64,000 nucleotides of DNA, from NCBI RefSeq assembly GCF_023242315.1, contig NZ_JALLIY010000001.1:310001-374000 (forward strand), read 5' to 3'. Both the position numbers and the translations under genes were made by a program. This document shows positions 41,779-49,472 of this stretch, piece by piece. The DNA is from Pseudomonas sp. MWU13-2105. Its GTDB lineage: Bacteria > Pseudomonadota > Gammaproteobacteria > Pseudomonadales > Pseudomonadaceae. A model generated the notes under the pieces. That model saw nothing but the letters and a program-made list of their open reading frames with translations. It did no database searches and was not told where the DNA came from. Within the stretch, counting starts at the first letter, position 1. Each line of letters starts with the position of its first letter.

Positions 41779-43618
41779 TTATCTGTGGCGATAGACACTA
41801 TTGAAAGTTTGACCAAGCAGTATAGCAGATATTGCAATATCTATCGGCATTATGCTTCCAAGCCCCACAACATTGAAAGCCTGCTTTTCCGCCAAAACAT
41901 AATCATCATCCAAGCAGTAAAAATCCTTGGTCGCAGCACCGACACCTAAAAATCTATTGACATCAGAAAGATGACTCGCCTCGCGAATAACAGCAGACAC
42001 TCTATTTGAAGTTTAATATGCAAAAACTCATCATTAATAAATATATGCCCCAACAAATAATTTTTATTAATCCAAGCTACACTTTTCTGATCCCCACCCC
42101 CTCTTACAAATTTCCCTCTACCAAACCCAGTATTATGGTACTGCCGCAGCAACCCCTCTGTCTTCCCCCATGCATTGATGATGGTCGGGTGTTCTTGTGT
42201 GTGTGTTCCGGACCAAAAAAACTTCTCAAGACAGGCGTACTTAAATCAGATCGGTTATATAACATCCAACGGGCTTCCTGCAGCACAAGTGGTGCCTCGT
42301 ACAATGCATCGGCGAGCGCGGCTCGCTCAGGCGAAACAAAATTATCTAGACCATGAGCGGCTACCGTTTCATTACGCTTCGCCGCATATTGATAAATATC
42401 CTGCCCCTCGGGTATAGCACGGGGTGGAGAGTGCCTAAAATATTTTAGCTTCCGATCGTCCTCTCCCCACAAGCCATTTTTATCAATACCATTAACAGGA
42501 TCACCCTGAACAAAAGCATATACATTCAATCCATCCATACTCCCGGCGGGATCCGGGTTGTTCCACCGCTGCAACCAGGGTACGTAATACCTGAATCCAT
42601 AGTAATAAAGCCCTGCCGCATCCCGTTCCTTGCCCGAATACCGCACTGTCTTGTAACTGGCCTCCACTTCACTGCGCCCGGCAAACCAGGCTGTACCGCC
42701 ATAGGGGTGATAGGTTTCCTGACTGATCACCTGCGCTTCGCTGTCCAGCTCCAGGCTGCTGGAGCCCAGATGGTCGGTGAGGTTATAGCGGTATTGATCA
42801 TTGGCGATGCTGGAGGGCGGTGCCGTTTCCCAGTGCAGCACCTGCATGGCACTGCGTCCGGCCTGGACGCAGATCACCTGCAACACTTCGCCAGTGCCTT
42901 TGCGGGTGCGGATTTCCAGGCCAGGTAAGTAGCGGACCTCCGATATCAGAGAACGGGCCTTGGTCTGCGTAGACCTGACTTTACGTCGCCGCAAACCATC
43001 GCCACCGTAAAAATACAACTCAAGATCATCGTCAGAACTCTCACGCTCAACCGGTCGCACCTCGCGCAACTGATTACGCAGATCCCAACTCATCGCCTGC
43101 CCCGGTTGCAGGGCCAGAAGGTTGCCATTGCCATCAAAAGCGACGGCAATTTCATCCTCGGTCGGGGGCCGGTCATTGTGCCCTGGCAGGCAGCGATTGC
43201 TATAGCGCGCCGCCGTCAGCTTGCGACTGTGGCTTTGCGGGCCGACATGGACCAGCTCCAGCAAGTTGCCGCCCGCGTCGTAGTGATAGGTTTGAACAAG
43301 CTGATCGCCATCGCCGAACAAGCTGATCCGCTCGCCGGCATCGACACTGAGTGAGTTCAGTACCTTTTCTGACAACGAATAACGATTGATCAGGTTGGCC
43401 GGTGTTGTCGCATCTTCGGCACTGAGCGCCCACAACCTGGGGTCCCATTGCTCGACCAGGCGTCCCATGGCGTCATAGGCGCTGCGGTTGACCCGCTCTT
43501 CGGCTTGCGCCGTCGCGACGGAGCGGCAGTAAGCAACCGAGCGCACGGCGAGCCCGCGAGGATCAATGACCGCCAGCGTCGGTGTATGAGTATGAAGGCC
43601 GCCCGTCAGTCTCGACAT
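41779..43618 (-). pseudogene. Decayed TccC-like Tc toxin subunit with shortened RHS core and broken toxin domain
   Basis: The first 504 codons are open (43618-42104). The N-terminus (LHTHTPTLAVIDPRGLAVRSVAYCR) and core (GGDGLRRRKV, TDHLGSSSLELDSEAQVI, KERDAAGLYYYGFRYY, DPAGSMDGLNVYAF) are those of Tc toxin subunit C. The core is about 390 residues instead of ~680: VDAGERISLFGDGDQ joins directly to YHYDAGGN, an in-frame loss of roughly 300 residues. Beyond residue 390 the variable warhead runs out of frame near a (TG)5 tract (42196-42205). It continues as INAWGKTEGLLRQYHNTG in a second frame and as AVIREASHLSDVN in a third, ending at 41779. It is probably non-functional. Confidence 0.8.
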
Positions 43619-43674
43619 GGCTCAGGCTCTGAGTAGGAGGCGTCAACCTAGTAATCACCCAATCCGCCGTGTTG

Positions 43675-43694
43675 GCTACTGTCAGAAATGACAG
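43675..43694 (-). promoter_or_regulatory. Tc-box copy 1, upstream of the TccC-like gene
   Basis: On the minus strand it reads CTGTCATTTCTGACAGTAGC: a perfect dyad (CTGTCA-N4-TGACAG) with a conserved TAGC tail. The dyad lies 60 bases before the TccC-like start codon. Two more exact copies and one variant occur in this segment. Confidence 0.75.
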
Positions 43695-43729
43695 GTCCGA
43701 TAGATGGTATTGAAAACACCGCGCAACTT

Positions 43730-43817
43730 GTGGGAGCCGGCTTGCCGGCGATGGCGCAGGGATAAGCACCGCAAGGCTCAAGGACCTCATCGCCAGCGAG
43801 CCGGCGCCTAAAGGAAC
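43730..43817. repeat. Facing REP pair
   Basis: GGGAGCCGGCTTGCCGGCGA and an imperfect inverse flank a 35-base centre, between the VapC-type toxin gene and the TccC-like gene. Confidence 0.75.
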
Positions 43818-43908
43818 CGTGTTCGGCCTTGGCTAACGGGCATCGTGCCCAGCGTCGGAACTGGCCGAAGGCACGCGACGCCCGCTACTTTGAGGTGTTT
43901 TCATGAAG

Positions 43909-44283
43909 TCAAACGATAAGGGTATGCGGATAGGCGTGCAGCGCCCCGTCGTGCGTTACCAGGCTGATCCCCTCGACCAGCGCTTGGGCCACCATGATGC
44001 GGTCAAACGGGTCACGATGATGATTCTCCAGGGCGCCGACAGCCAGCCCGTGCTCGGAAGTGATAGGCAGTTCAAGATAGCCCGCCCCCAACAACGCCTT
44101 ACGCAGCACACCTGGAATCATGCCGGTGCGCTCAGCGCCTTTAATGGTCAGTTCCCACAGGCTGGCCGCGCTGAAATACAGGGTATTGGCCTCATCGTCG
44201 ATCAACTGGGCCGCAGTCTTGGATAGCTTGACGTCATCGGTAGCCGCCCAGATCAGGATATGAGTATCGAGCAATAGCCTCAT
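43909..44283 (-). CDS. PIN-domain toxin (VapC type)
   Basis: The 124-residue protein is a PIN-domain ribonuclease: LLLDTHILIWAATDD (first acidic residue Asp6), the SLWELTIK helix (Glu43), and the C-terminal HHRDPFDRIMVAQAL with two aspartates. Such VapC-type toxins cleave tRNA or rRNA and are held inactive by their antitoxin. Its start overlaps the antitoxin gene by four bases. All expected acidic residues are visible, so it could be active. Confidence 0.9.
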   Translation of the reverse strand: MRLLLDTHILIWAATDDVKLSKTAAQLIDDEANTLYFSAASLWELTIKGAERTGMIPGVLRKALLGAGYLELPITSEHGLAVGALENHHRDPFDRIMVAQALVEGISLVTHDGALHAYPHTLIV

Positions 44284-44507
44284 GCCTTGCCCTCGAACAG
44301 GTCCGCGATCTCAGCATCCAGGGCATCCGAAGCCTCAGCGTTGAAAGTTACACCGGCTAGCATTCCGCGCCGCTTGGGGGCGGTGATTGGGACCAGCTTG
44401 GCGACGGGTATGCCGGCCTTGGCGATGATGATGGTTTCCCCACCCGCTGCTGCATCGACAAGCTGCGAGAAATGCGTCTTGGCCGCATGGATATTGTGGG
44501 TCTGCAT
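44280..44507 (-). CDS. Phd/YefM-family antitoxin
   Basis: The 75-residue protein (MQTHNIHAAKTHFSQLVDAAAGGETIIIAKAG) is a Phd/YefM-type antitoxin: an N-terminal DNA-binding fold and a C-terminal acidic toxin-binding tail (ASDALDAEIADLFEGKA). It is coupled to the PIN toxin by an ATGA overlap. An in-frame codon at 44522 would add five residues. The module sits between the remnants of the two Tc toxin genes. Confidence 0.9.
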   Translation of the reverse strand: MQTHNIHAAKTHFSQLVDAAAGGETIIIAKAGIPVAKLVPITAPKRRGMLAGVTFNAEASDALDAEIADLFEGKA

Positions 44508-44643
44508 GTTGTTGCCCCCCATGGATGGATTGAGGCCTCAAGCTTAGTCCAGGGTATGGACTAAAGATAGAGTCACTCCCCATTTATTCGTACCGCCGCT
44601 GGTTGGCAGCGGCATCAGCGAAGACTATTCCCTTTCACTTGAC

Positions 44644-44664
44644 TGAAATTTCCTAGAAAATCCC
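44644..44664 (+). promoter_or_regulatory. Shared 21-bp element upstream of the DUF6124-type gene, copy 1
   Basis: A 21-base sequence beginning TGAAATTTCCTAGAAAATCC is repeated without a mismatch, on the other strand, at 49883-49903 in front of the second DUF6124-type copy. It contains the dyad TTTC-CTA-GAAA. It is centred about 50 bases before the predicted transcription start, a typical activator position. Confidence 0.65.
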
Positions 44665-44670
44665 AACCCG

Positions 44671-44699
44671 TTGCGCCTGTCGGGACCGGCGACTAGTCT
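44671..44699 (+). promoter_or_regulatory. Predicted promoter of the DUF6124-type leader
   Basis: TTGCGC (44671-44676), a 17-base spacer and TAGTCT (44694-44699) give a plausible, weak sigma-70 promoter. The start would fall near 44705, directly before the first leader hairpin. Confidence 0.45.
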
Positions 44700-44703
44700 G
44701 CAT

Positions 44704-44920
44704 GTGTCACCGCAAATTCGGTGATACGGACGTGCAAGTCCGGACCGACAAAAGGCGCGCGACGCCAACTACTTCCAGGCGTTTTTTTATGCCCGAAATA
44801 GTGTGTTATGGCGGCCGTGCGCGGGAGATCTTCGGGATCTGCCGGGTTTACCTTTTGCCCCGGTCTTGCACACCTGCGTACGGCCGCCACCCTCATTCGC
44901 GTGCAAGCGAACGGTGACGG
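44704..44920 (+). ncRNA. Structured leader RNA with internal terminator, upstream of the DUF6124-type gene
   Basis: Hairpins in order: TCACCG/CGGTGA (44707-44724); CGGAC-GTGCAA-GTCCG (44727-44742); ACGCC/GGCGT followed by seven T (44762-44788), a terminator; then GGCGGCCGT (44810-44818) pairing with ACGGCCGCC (44880-44888) around two inner hairpins (AGATC/GATCT with a TTCGG loop, and CCGGG/CCCGG); and TTCGC-GTGCAA-GCGAA (44896-44911). Two hairpins share the loop GTGCAA. A terminator followed by a closed multi-branch structure before the gene suggests attenuation or a riboswitch-like control. A degenerate second copy at 49820-49904 keeps the first hairpin. Confidence 0.6.
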
Positions 44921-44946
44921 TCCCCACTTATCAAAAGGGATACACC

Positions 44947-45267
44947 ATGTTCAAGATCACCCCCAATCCGCCTGTCGCGGAAGACCTCGCTTCCCCGGCA
45001 TTCCGGCTCGCCGCCGAGCGCGCCTTCGCTCATTATGAACTGCCGCCGACGCGCATTCGGCCTCAGAAAAATCAAACCCGCAACATCGAAGAAACCCTGC
45101 TCCATATCTACGAAATCCTCCAGAGTGCTTCGGCTACCGCCTATGAGTCGGCGGACAATCTCCAGGGCTCGCAGCGCAAACTCGCCCTGGGCGCCGTGCA
45201 CCTGATCGATATGGCCCAACAGGAAATGGATGGGCTACTCGAAGAGCAACACACGGCCACTGCCTGA
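44947..45267 (+). CDS. DUF6124-type small protein
   Basis: The 106-residue protein (MFKITPNPPVAEDLASP at the start; ILQSASATAYESADNLQGSQRKLALGAVHLIDMAQQEMDGLL later) belongs to a Pseudomonas family that I recall as DUF6124; its function is unknown. It looks helical and soluble, without signal peptide. The ATG has AAAAGGGA seven bases upstream. A second, truncated copy lies at 49589-49768. The long structured leader suggests regulated expression. The 3' end overlaps the fragment ending at 45235 on the other strand. Confidence 0.75.
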   Translation: MFKITPNPPVAEDLASPAFRLAAERAFAHYELPPTRIRPQKNQTRNIEETLLHIYEILQSASATAYESADNLQGSQRKLALGAVHLIDMAQQEMDGLLEEQHTATA

Positions 45268-45495
45268 TGGACTGACCCGCTCCCGTACCACCGTACGATT
45301 GAAGACCGGGCGACAATGGACCGCGTGAACCTCTATTATTTCAGGACGATAGGTTTCGATCGCCTGGAAGACCTCCTCTGTATAGGAACTTACTCCGGGC
45401 GGAACATAGATAATGTCGTACTGTTGAGTAGGTAACGACGTATCTCCCTCTTCAGCAAAGGTCAATCGATAGCGCGTCCGCCTCGAAATTGCCAT
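45235..45495 (-). pseudogene. Unidentified gene fragment fused near the TcB remnant
   Basis: This frame (YDIIYVPPGVSSYTEEVFQAIETYRPEIIEV and then VHCRPVFNRTVVRERV to the stop at 45235) reads like the C-terminal end of a real protein, with codon use like its neighbours. I do not recognise it. It begins inside the TcB remnant in a different frame, so it looks like the far side of a deletion that removed most of TcB. It could also be part of the missing toxin cargo. Confidence 0.4.
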
Positions 45496-46201
45496 AACGC
45501 ACCCGGCTCAGATAGCACTGGGCACCAAAGTCGCGCGGGGTATCGGCGGGCATCCCGGCGTGGTCTTCGCCAGCGTACTCATAGAGGATATGTTCGCCGT
45601 GGGCGTTGAGGCTTTCTTCCAGCAGCCACTCGCCGACCCGCAGGTGATCCTCCAGGTCGGTACTGCGTGACGAGCTGTTGATCCCGTACAGGTGCAAGGT
45701 GCCGTCGGTGCCGTGGACCAGCCAGAACCCTGGAAAGTCATCCGCCGAACGCCAATGCTCGATGCGCTCGAACGCGCCTTCGATCCGTGGAAAATAACGC
45801 GAGACCTGGTACTCCGTGTCCAGCTCCAGCTCTTGATAAGAGCGCCTAGGCGTACGGATGATCGCCCCGGCGGCATCGCGCTCGGCCATCCAGACCATGC
45901 CGTCGGGACCGAGCATGACATCCTCATCGGTGTAATCCGGCACGCCCTTGCTGGTGCGTCGCGCCACGCAGCCCAGCGACAGTACCCAGCCGATACCGAA
46001 CAGGCTGTTACCGACGCTGCTGCCATAACCGAGTGTCAGCGGCGGGGCGAAACCGCGTCCGGGCGAGATCGGCAACGGCAGGTCAAAGGACGCCTTGCCG
46101 CTGGAACCGACCTCGCCCCAGCCTTTACCGATGCTCTGGATGGCTCCGCCGCCCTTGGGCAGCGACGGCGGCGTGATGCTGAAGCTTTCTTGTTGGTCCA
46201 T
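45452..46201 (-). pseudogene. Tc toxin subunit B (SpvB/TcdB-like), N-terminal remnant
   Basis: The 249-residue frame starts MDQQESFSITPPSLPKGGGAIQSIGKGWGEVGSSGKASFDLPLPISPGRGFAPPL, the unmistakable N-terminus of SpvB/TcdB-type proteins. It continues with LGYGSSVGNSLFGIGWVLSLGCVARRTSKGVPDY. Subunit B is normally about 1,450 residues. Here similarity stops at VRYGNFEADAL and the frame ends six codons later, so some 80 percent of the gene is gone. In intact loci B is followed by C on the same strand; here the TccC-like gene lies about 1.8 kb downstream, with unrelated genes between. Confidence 0.82.
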
Positions 46202-46258
46202 CGCCGGGCTCCAAGCGGGTCTGCTGGGAGCTAATGTGGACGCAATACGGAGGATCGA

Positions 46259-46278
46259 GCTACTGTCAGAAATGACAG
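46259..46278 (-). promoter_or_regulatory. Tc-box copy 2, upstream of the TcB remnant
   Basis: Minus strand CTGTCATTTCTGACAGTAGC, identical over 20 bases to copies 1 and 4. The dyad (46263-46278) is 61 bases before the TcB start codon. Confidence 0.75.
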
Positions 46279-46499
46279 TTTTTTAGTGATAAACGAAATA
46301 AGAAAACATCGAACGGGGCATATCCCACCCCCTCAAGACATTAGCGTGAGTTAATTAGTAAATATTATCTTCCGACAATCAAGGCCAAAACGCTCATCTC
46401 ACATACGATTTCAGCCAGTAATTCATTGAATTCATTTAAAAATATATTTAATACGAGCGTTCCACCGGACCCCAATCGACTGTGATATCACTTTGACAC

Positions 46500-46519
46500 C
46501 CGTCATTTCTGACAGGTTA
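46500..46519 (+). promoter_or_regulatory. Tc-box copy 3 (variant), upstream of the thioredoxin-like gene
   Basis: CCGTCATTTCTGACAGGTTA matches the box with one change in the left arm and a different tail. It ends 67 bases before the start codon at 46583 when measured from the dyad end at 46515, and has the same orientation towards the gene as the other copies. Confidence 0.65.
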
Positions 46520-46582
46520 CACTGGATCACATTTGACGTTGAATACCCCCCAACACAGAAACAGGGCGGCAAGGTATTGAGC

Positions 46583-46990
46583 ATGAAAGGGACGAACACA
46601 GTTATCGAGATAAAAACTCGACAAGCGTTCAGGGCGGAGCTGGGCAGCCTTGAGGTTCCGTTGATCCGACCCCGCCCGGCCGTGGTGCTGGTCTACAGCC
46701 GCCACTGTCCGTCGTGCGAAAGGCTCAAACCCCTGCTCGAGGCCCTGGTTGCGGGCCCCTACCGGGAACGGGTGGCGTTTTATCAGATCAGCTATCCGAT
46801 CTTCAAACTGTTCCAGCCGGAGATCAAGATCGAGTACGTGCCGGCCTTGTTCTTCCTTGATGCCCATGGCACCCAGAGCCACATGTACGGCACGCAAAAG
46901 GATGAGATCAAGAAGGGCCTGGATACGCTCCTTTTTGTCTCGGACGGGGTATTCTCGGAGGTCTTCGACTCTCAATCCCAAGCCCACTAA
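46583..46990 (+). CDS. Thioredoxin-like protein with CPSC motif
   Basis: The 135-residue protein has a thioredoxin fold: PAVVLVYSRHCPSCERLKPLLEAL with the redox pair C-P-S-C near residues 50-53, and the cis-proline in IEYVPALFFLD. There is no signal peptide. The CPSC active site differs from the usual CGPC. ATG 46583 has AAGG upstream and is preferred to the earlier in-frame codon at 46493. The gene is controlled by a Tc-box variant and sits back-to-back with the TcB remnant, so it may have assisted folding of the toxin. An SDR gene follows after nine bases. Confidence 0.8.
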   Translation: MKGTNTVIEIKTRQAFRAELGSLEVPLIRPRPAVVLVYSRHCPSCERLKPLLEALVAGPYRERVAFYQISYPIFKLFQPEIKIEYVPALFFLDAHGTQSHMYGTQKDEIKKGLDTLLFVSDGVFSEVFDSQSQAH

Positions 46991-46999
46991 GGAAGTGCC

Positions 47000-47824
47000 A
47001 TGCCCGTTGCCCTGATCACCGGATGTTCCAGCGGCATCGGCCGCGCCTTGGCGGATGTGTTCAAGCAGGCGGGTTACGAGGTCTGGGCCTCGGCGCGTCG
47101 GGCCGAGGATGTGGCGGCGCTGGCCGACGCCGGCTTCACCGCGGTAAAGCTTGACGTGAATGATGGCGAGACCCTGCGGCGGCTGGGCGAACGCATCAAC
47201 CAGCAGAGCGGCGGCCTCGATGTGCTGATCAACAACGCCGGCTACGGCGCCATGGGGCCGCTGCTCGACGGCGGGGTAGAGGCGATGCGCCGGCAGTTCG
47301 AAACCAATGTGTTCTCCATTGTCGGGGTGACCCGGGCGATGCTCCCGGTATTGCGCCGCAGCCGAGGCCTGGTGGTAAATATCGGCAGCGTCTCCGGGGT
47401 GCTGGTGACGCCGTTCGCCGGGGCCTATTGCGCCTCCAAGGCGGCGGTGCATGCCTTGAGCGATGCCCTGCGCATGGAGCTGGCGCCATTCGCGATCCGG
47501 GTGATGGAAGTACAACCCGGGGCTATCGATACCCGCTTTGCCAAAAACGCCGGGCATGAAGCCGAGCAGTTGATTGGCGAACAATCGCCCTGGTGGCCGC
47601 TGCGCGAAGGTATTCGGGCGCGGGCCAACGCCTCGCAGAACAATCCGACGCCGGCCGTCAGCGTGGCCGCCGACGTGCTCAAGGCCGTGCGGCAAACCCG
47701 GCCGCCGCGCCTGTTGCGCCTGGGCAATGGCAGTCGGGCACTGCCATTGATGGCCTGGTTGTTGCCCAAGGGCTTGCTGGAAAAAGTGCTGATGAAGCGG
47801 TTTGGCTTGAACGCACACCTGTAG
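47000..47824 (+). CDS. Short-chain dehydrogenase/reductase
   Basis: The 274-residue enzyme has the classical SDR motifs: TGCSSGIG (residues 7-14), NNAGYGAMG (NAG motif), the catalytic serine in NIGSVSG and YCASK with Tyr and Lys about residue 142-146. The Asp in LDVND suggests typical cofactor contacts, but NAD versus NADP preference cannot be judged safely. The substrate is unknown. It starts nine bases after the thioredoxin-like gene, with GGAAG as ribosome-binding site, so the two are likely cotranscribed. Confidence 0.9.
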   Translation: MPVALITGCSSGIGRALADVFKQAGYEVWASARRAEDVAALADAGFTAVKLDVNDGETLRRLGERINQQSGGLDVLINNAGYGAMGPLLDGGVEAMRRQFETNVFSIVGVTRAMLPVLRRSRGLVVNIGSVSGVLVTPFAGAYCASKAAVHALSDALRMELAPFAIRVMEVQPGAIDTRFAKNAGHEAEQLIGEQSPWWPLREGIRARANASQNNPTPAVSVAADVLKAVRQTRPPRLLRLGNGSRALPLMAWLLPKGLLEKVLMKRFGLNAHL

Positions 47825-47876
47825 CAAGCGGCCAGCAAGCAATGCCGTTCACTTGAGCCTGAACACCTACCTCAAT

Positions 47877-47966
47877 GTGGGAGCGGTGCTTGCCCGCGAA
47901 GAACGATGACGCGGTGTACCTGAAAAACCGCGGCGCTCCTTTCGCGGGCAAGCACCGCTCCCACAA
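47877..47966. repeat. Facing REP pair
   Basis: TGTGGGAGCGGTGCTTGCCC and its exact inverse face each other between the convergent SDR and LysR genes. Confidence 0.85.
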
Positions 47967-48016
47967 ATGATCTTGCGCTGTCCAGATTGAACATTTTCAA
48001 GGGAACGAGATTGCGC

Positions 48017-48907
48017 TCAGGCATGGTCCTTCATGAAGTCGATGAACACCCGGACTTTCAACGGCAGGTGCCGGGTGTCCGGGTACAGCGCGTAGATCCC
48101 CTGCTCGACAAAGCAGTAGTCGTTCAACAAGCGGCACAGGCGCCCGCTCTCCAGATCCTCACGTACCAGCCAATCCGGCAGAATCGCCACCCCCTGTCCC
48201 GCCAGGGCAAAGCCAAGCAGCACCGAGGAGTTGTCAGCGACGATGCGTGACTGCTCGACGCCGGGTCGAAAGAAAAACTGCTCGCCACTCGTCACATGGG
48301 TCAGGCCAAGATCCCCCAGCCGTCGATGCACCAGGCTCTGCACCTGTTGCAAGGCCTCGAAGGTGTGCAATTCGCCACCAGGCAATCCGGCGACAAAACC
48401 CGGCGAGGCCACGGCAAAGATCTTGAAGGTGGCGAGTTGCGTGGCCCGATGATTGGAATCGGACACCTGACCCAACCGGAGCGCCACATCGAAACGCTCC
48501 GAGATCAGATCGGCGTGGGTCGAGGAGGTCGACAGATGCACCTTCAACTCCGGGTGAATCTGCCGGAACAGTTCCAGCGCCGGCACCACTTTGGCCAAGG
48601 CATATTCCACCGTGGTGGTGATCCGTAGCGTGCCGCGCAGTTGCGTGTGCTCCGAACGCGCTTCGTCGATCGCCAGCCGGGCCTGTTCCAGCATGCTCAG
48701 GCAACGGCCATAAAAGCGCTCGCCAGCTTCGGTCAGGGCCAGGCGCCGGGTGTTGCGCGCCAACAGGGTCACACCCAGCTCAGCCTCCAGGCGCTTGAGG
48801 GTGAAGCTGATCACGGCGCGGGTTTGCCCCAGTCGTTCGGCGGCGGCGGTCAACGAACCGGCCTCGACCACGGTCTTGAAGGTTTCGAAACGATCCAGGC
48901 TGACCAA
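48017..48907 (-). CDS. LysR-family transcriptional regulator
   Basis: The 296-residue protein has the LysR winged helix at the N-terminus (MVSLDRFETFKTVVEAGSLTAAAERLGQTRAVISFTLKRLEAELGVTLLARNTRRLALT) and a periplasmic-binding-like effector domain. Its effector is unknown. It is divergent from a small NTF2-like gene, with a perfect 10+10 base palindrome in the 105-base gap, so it probably controls that gene and itself. Confidence 0.92.
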   Translation of the reverse strand: MVSLDRFETFKTVVEAGSLTAAAERLGQTRAVISFTLKRLEAELGVTLLARNTRRLALTEAGERFYGRCLSMLEQARLAIDEARSEHTQLRGTLRITTTVEYALAKVVPALELFRQIHPELKVHLSTSSTHADLISERFDVALRLGQVSDSNHRATQLATFKIFAVASPGFVAGLPGGELHTFEALQQVQSLVHRRLGDLGLTHVTSGEQFFFRPGVEQSRIVADNSSVLLGFALAGQGVAILPDWLVREDLESGRLCRLLNDYCFVEQGIYALYPDTRHLPLKVRVFIDFMKDHA

Positions 48908-48922
48908 AGGTCCCCACCTCTA

Positions 48923-48943
48923 TTGTCAAAATAATTTTGACAA
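48923..48943. promoter_or_regulatory. Perfect 21-bp palindrome between lysR and the NTF2-like gene
   Basis: TTGTCAAAAT and ATTTTGACAA flank a single central A. It lies 15 bases from the lysR start codon and 69 bases from the NTF2-like start. It is probably the operator of the divergent LysR protein, or of a TetR-type factor given its full symmetry. Confidence 0.6.
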
Positions 48944-49012
48944 ACTAGCAGCCAAATCGCGGTTTCCCAAACAACGGTGGCGACCTAACCTGTCGCCACA
49001 AGGAGAATCCGC

Positions 49013-49411
49013 ATGAACGATAAAGCGCTGTACCTCAATGAAGTGATCGAAACCCTTACAGCCATCGAACAGTGGTTTTCCGGAGCCATGGCGGACAACG
49101 CGCTGGAGTCGTTGCTGGCACGGTTCTCGGAGACCTTTTCCATGGTCACGCCCACTGGCAGACAACTGGACAAAGCGGGGTTGGGCGAATTGTTTAGCAG
49201 TGCGGGCGGACACCGACCGGGTTGTGTCATTACCCTCGGAGAGCTTGAAGTGATTGCATTGCATGAAGCCGGCGCCGTAGTTCGTTATCGCGAATGGCAG
49301 GCTGATGACACCGGTACGCCTACCGATCGGCTGGCCACGGCGGTGTTTGAAAAACAGCCGGGTGGACAGGTGCTATGGCGGCATTTGCACGAGACCTTCA
49401 CTCAGGCCTGA
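49013..49411 (+). CDS. NTF2-like (DUF4440/SnoaL type) small protein
   Basis: The 132-residue protein looks like an NTF2-like cone fold: LNEVIETLTAIEQWFSGAMADNALESLLARFSETFSMVTPTG at the N-terminus, then strands VVRYREWQADDTGTPTDRLATAVFE and LWRHLHETF at the end. The family includes small hydrolases, isomerases and binding proteins; nothing points to one of these. Its ATG has AAGGAG six bases upstream. It is divergent from the LysR gene and probably its target. Confidence 0.8.
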   Translation: MNDKALYLNEVIETLTAIEQWFSGAMADNALESLLARFSETFSMVTPTGRQLDKAGLGELFSSAGGHRPGCVITLGELEVIALHEAGAVVRYREWQADDTGTPTDRLATAVFEKQPGGQVLWRHLHETFTQA

Positions 49412-49472
49412 AAGACGAACCTTGCAAATATCGTCTCGACCGCTACTCCGCCACCGCGCCCAACGCGGTCAC

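Larger units (their letters stand above)
46202..46582. promoter_or_regulatory. Divergent region between TcB remnant and thioredoxin-like gene
   Basis: This AT-rich 381-base gap carries two Tc-boxes, one facing each gene (46259-46278 and 46500-46519). No other gene is visible. Confidence 0.6.

Noticed and set aside
41707..41949. 80-codon plus-strand frame in the AT-rich stretch after algA
   Set aside because: It lies opposite the decayed TccC C-terminus, has no ribosome-binding site and no family similarity.
44789..44917. 42-codon ORF starting in the T-run of the leader terminator
   Set aside because: It has no ribosome-binding site (only T residues upstream), and its sequence is fully explained by the paired arms of the structured leader. 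A leader peptide cannot be fully excluded.
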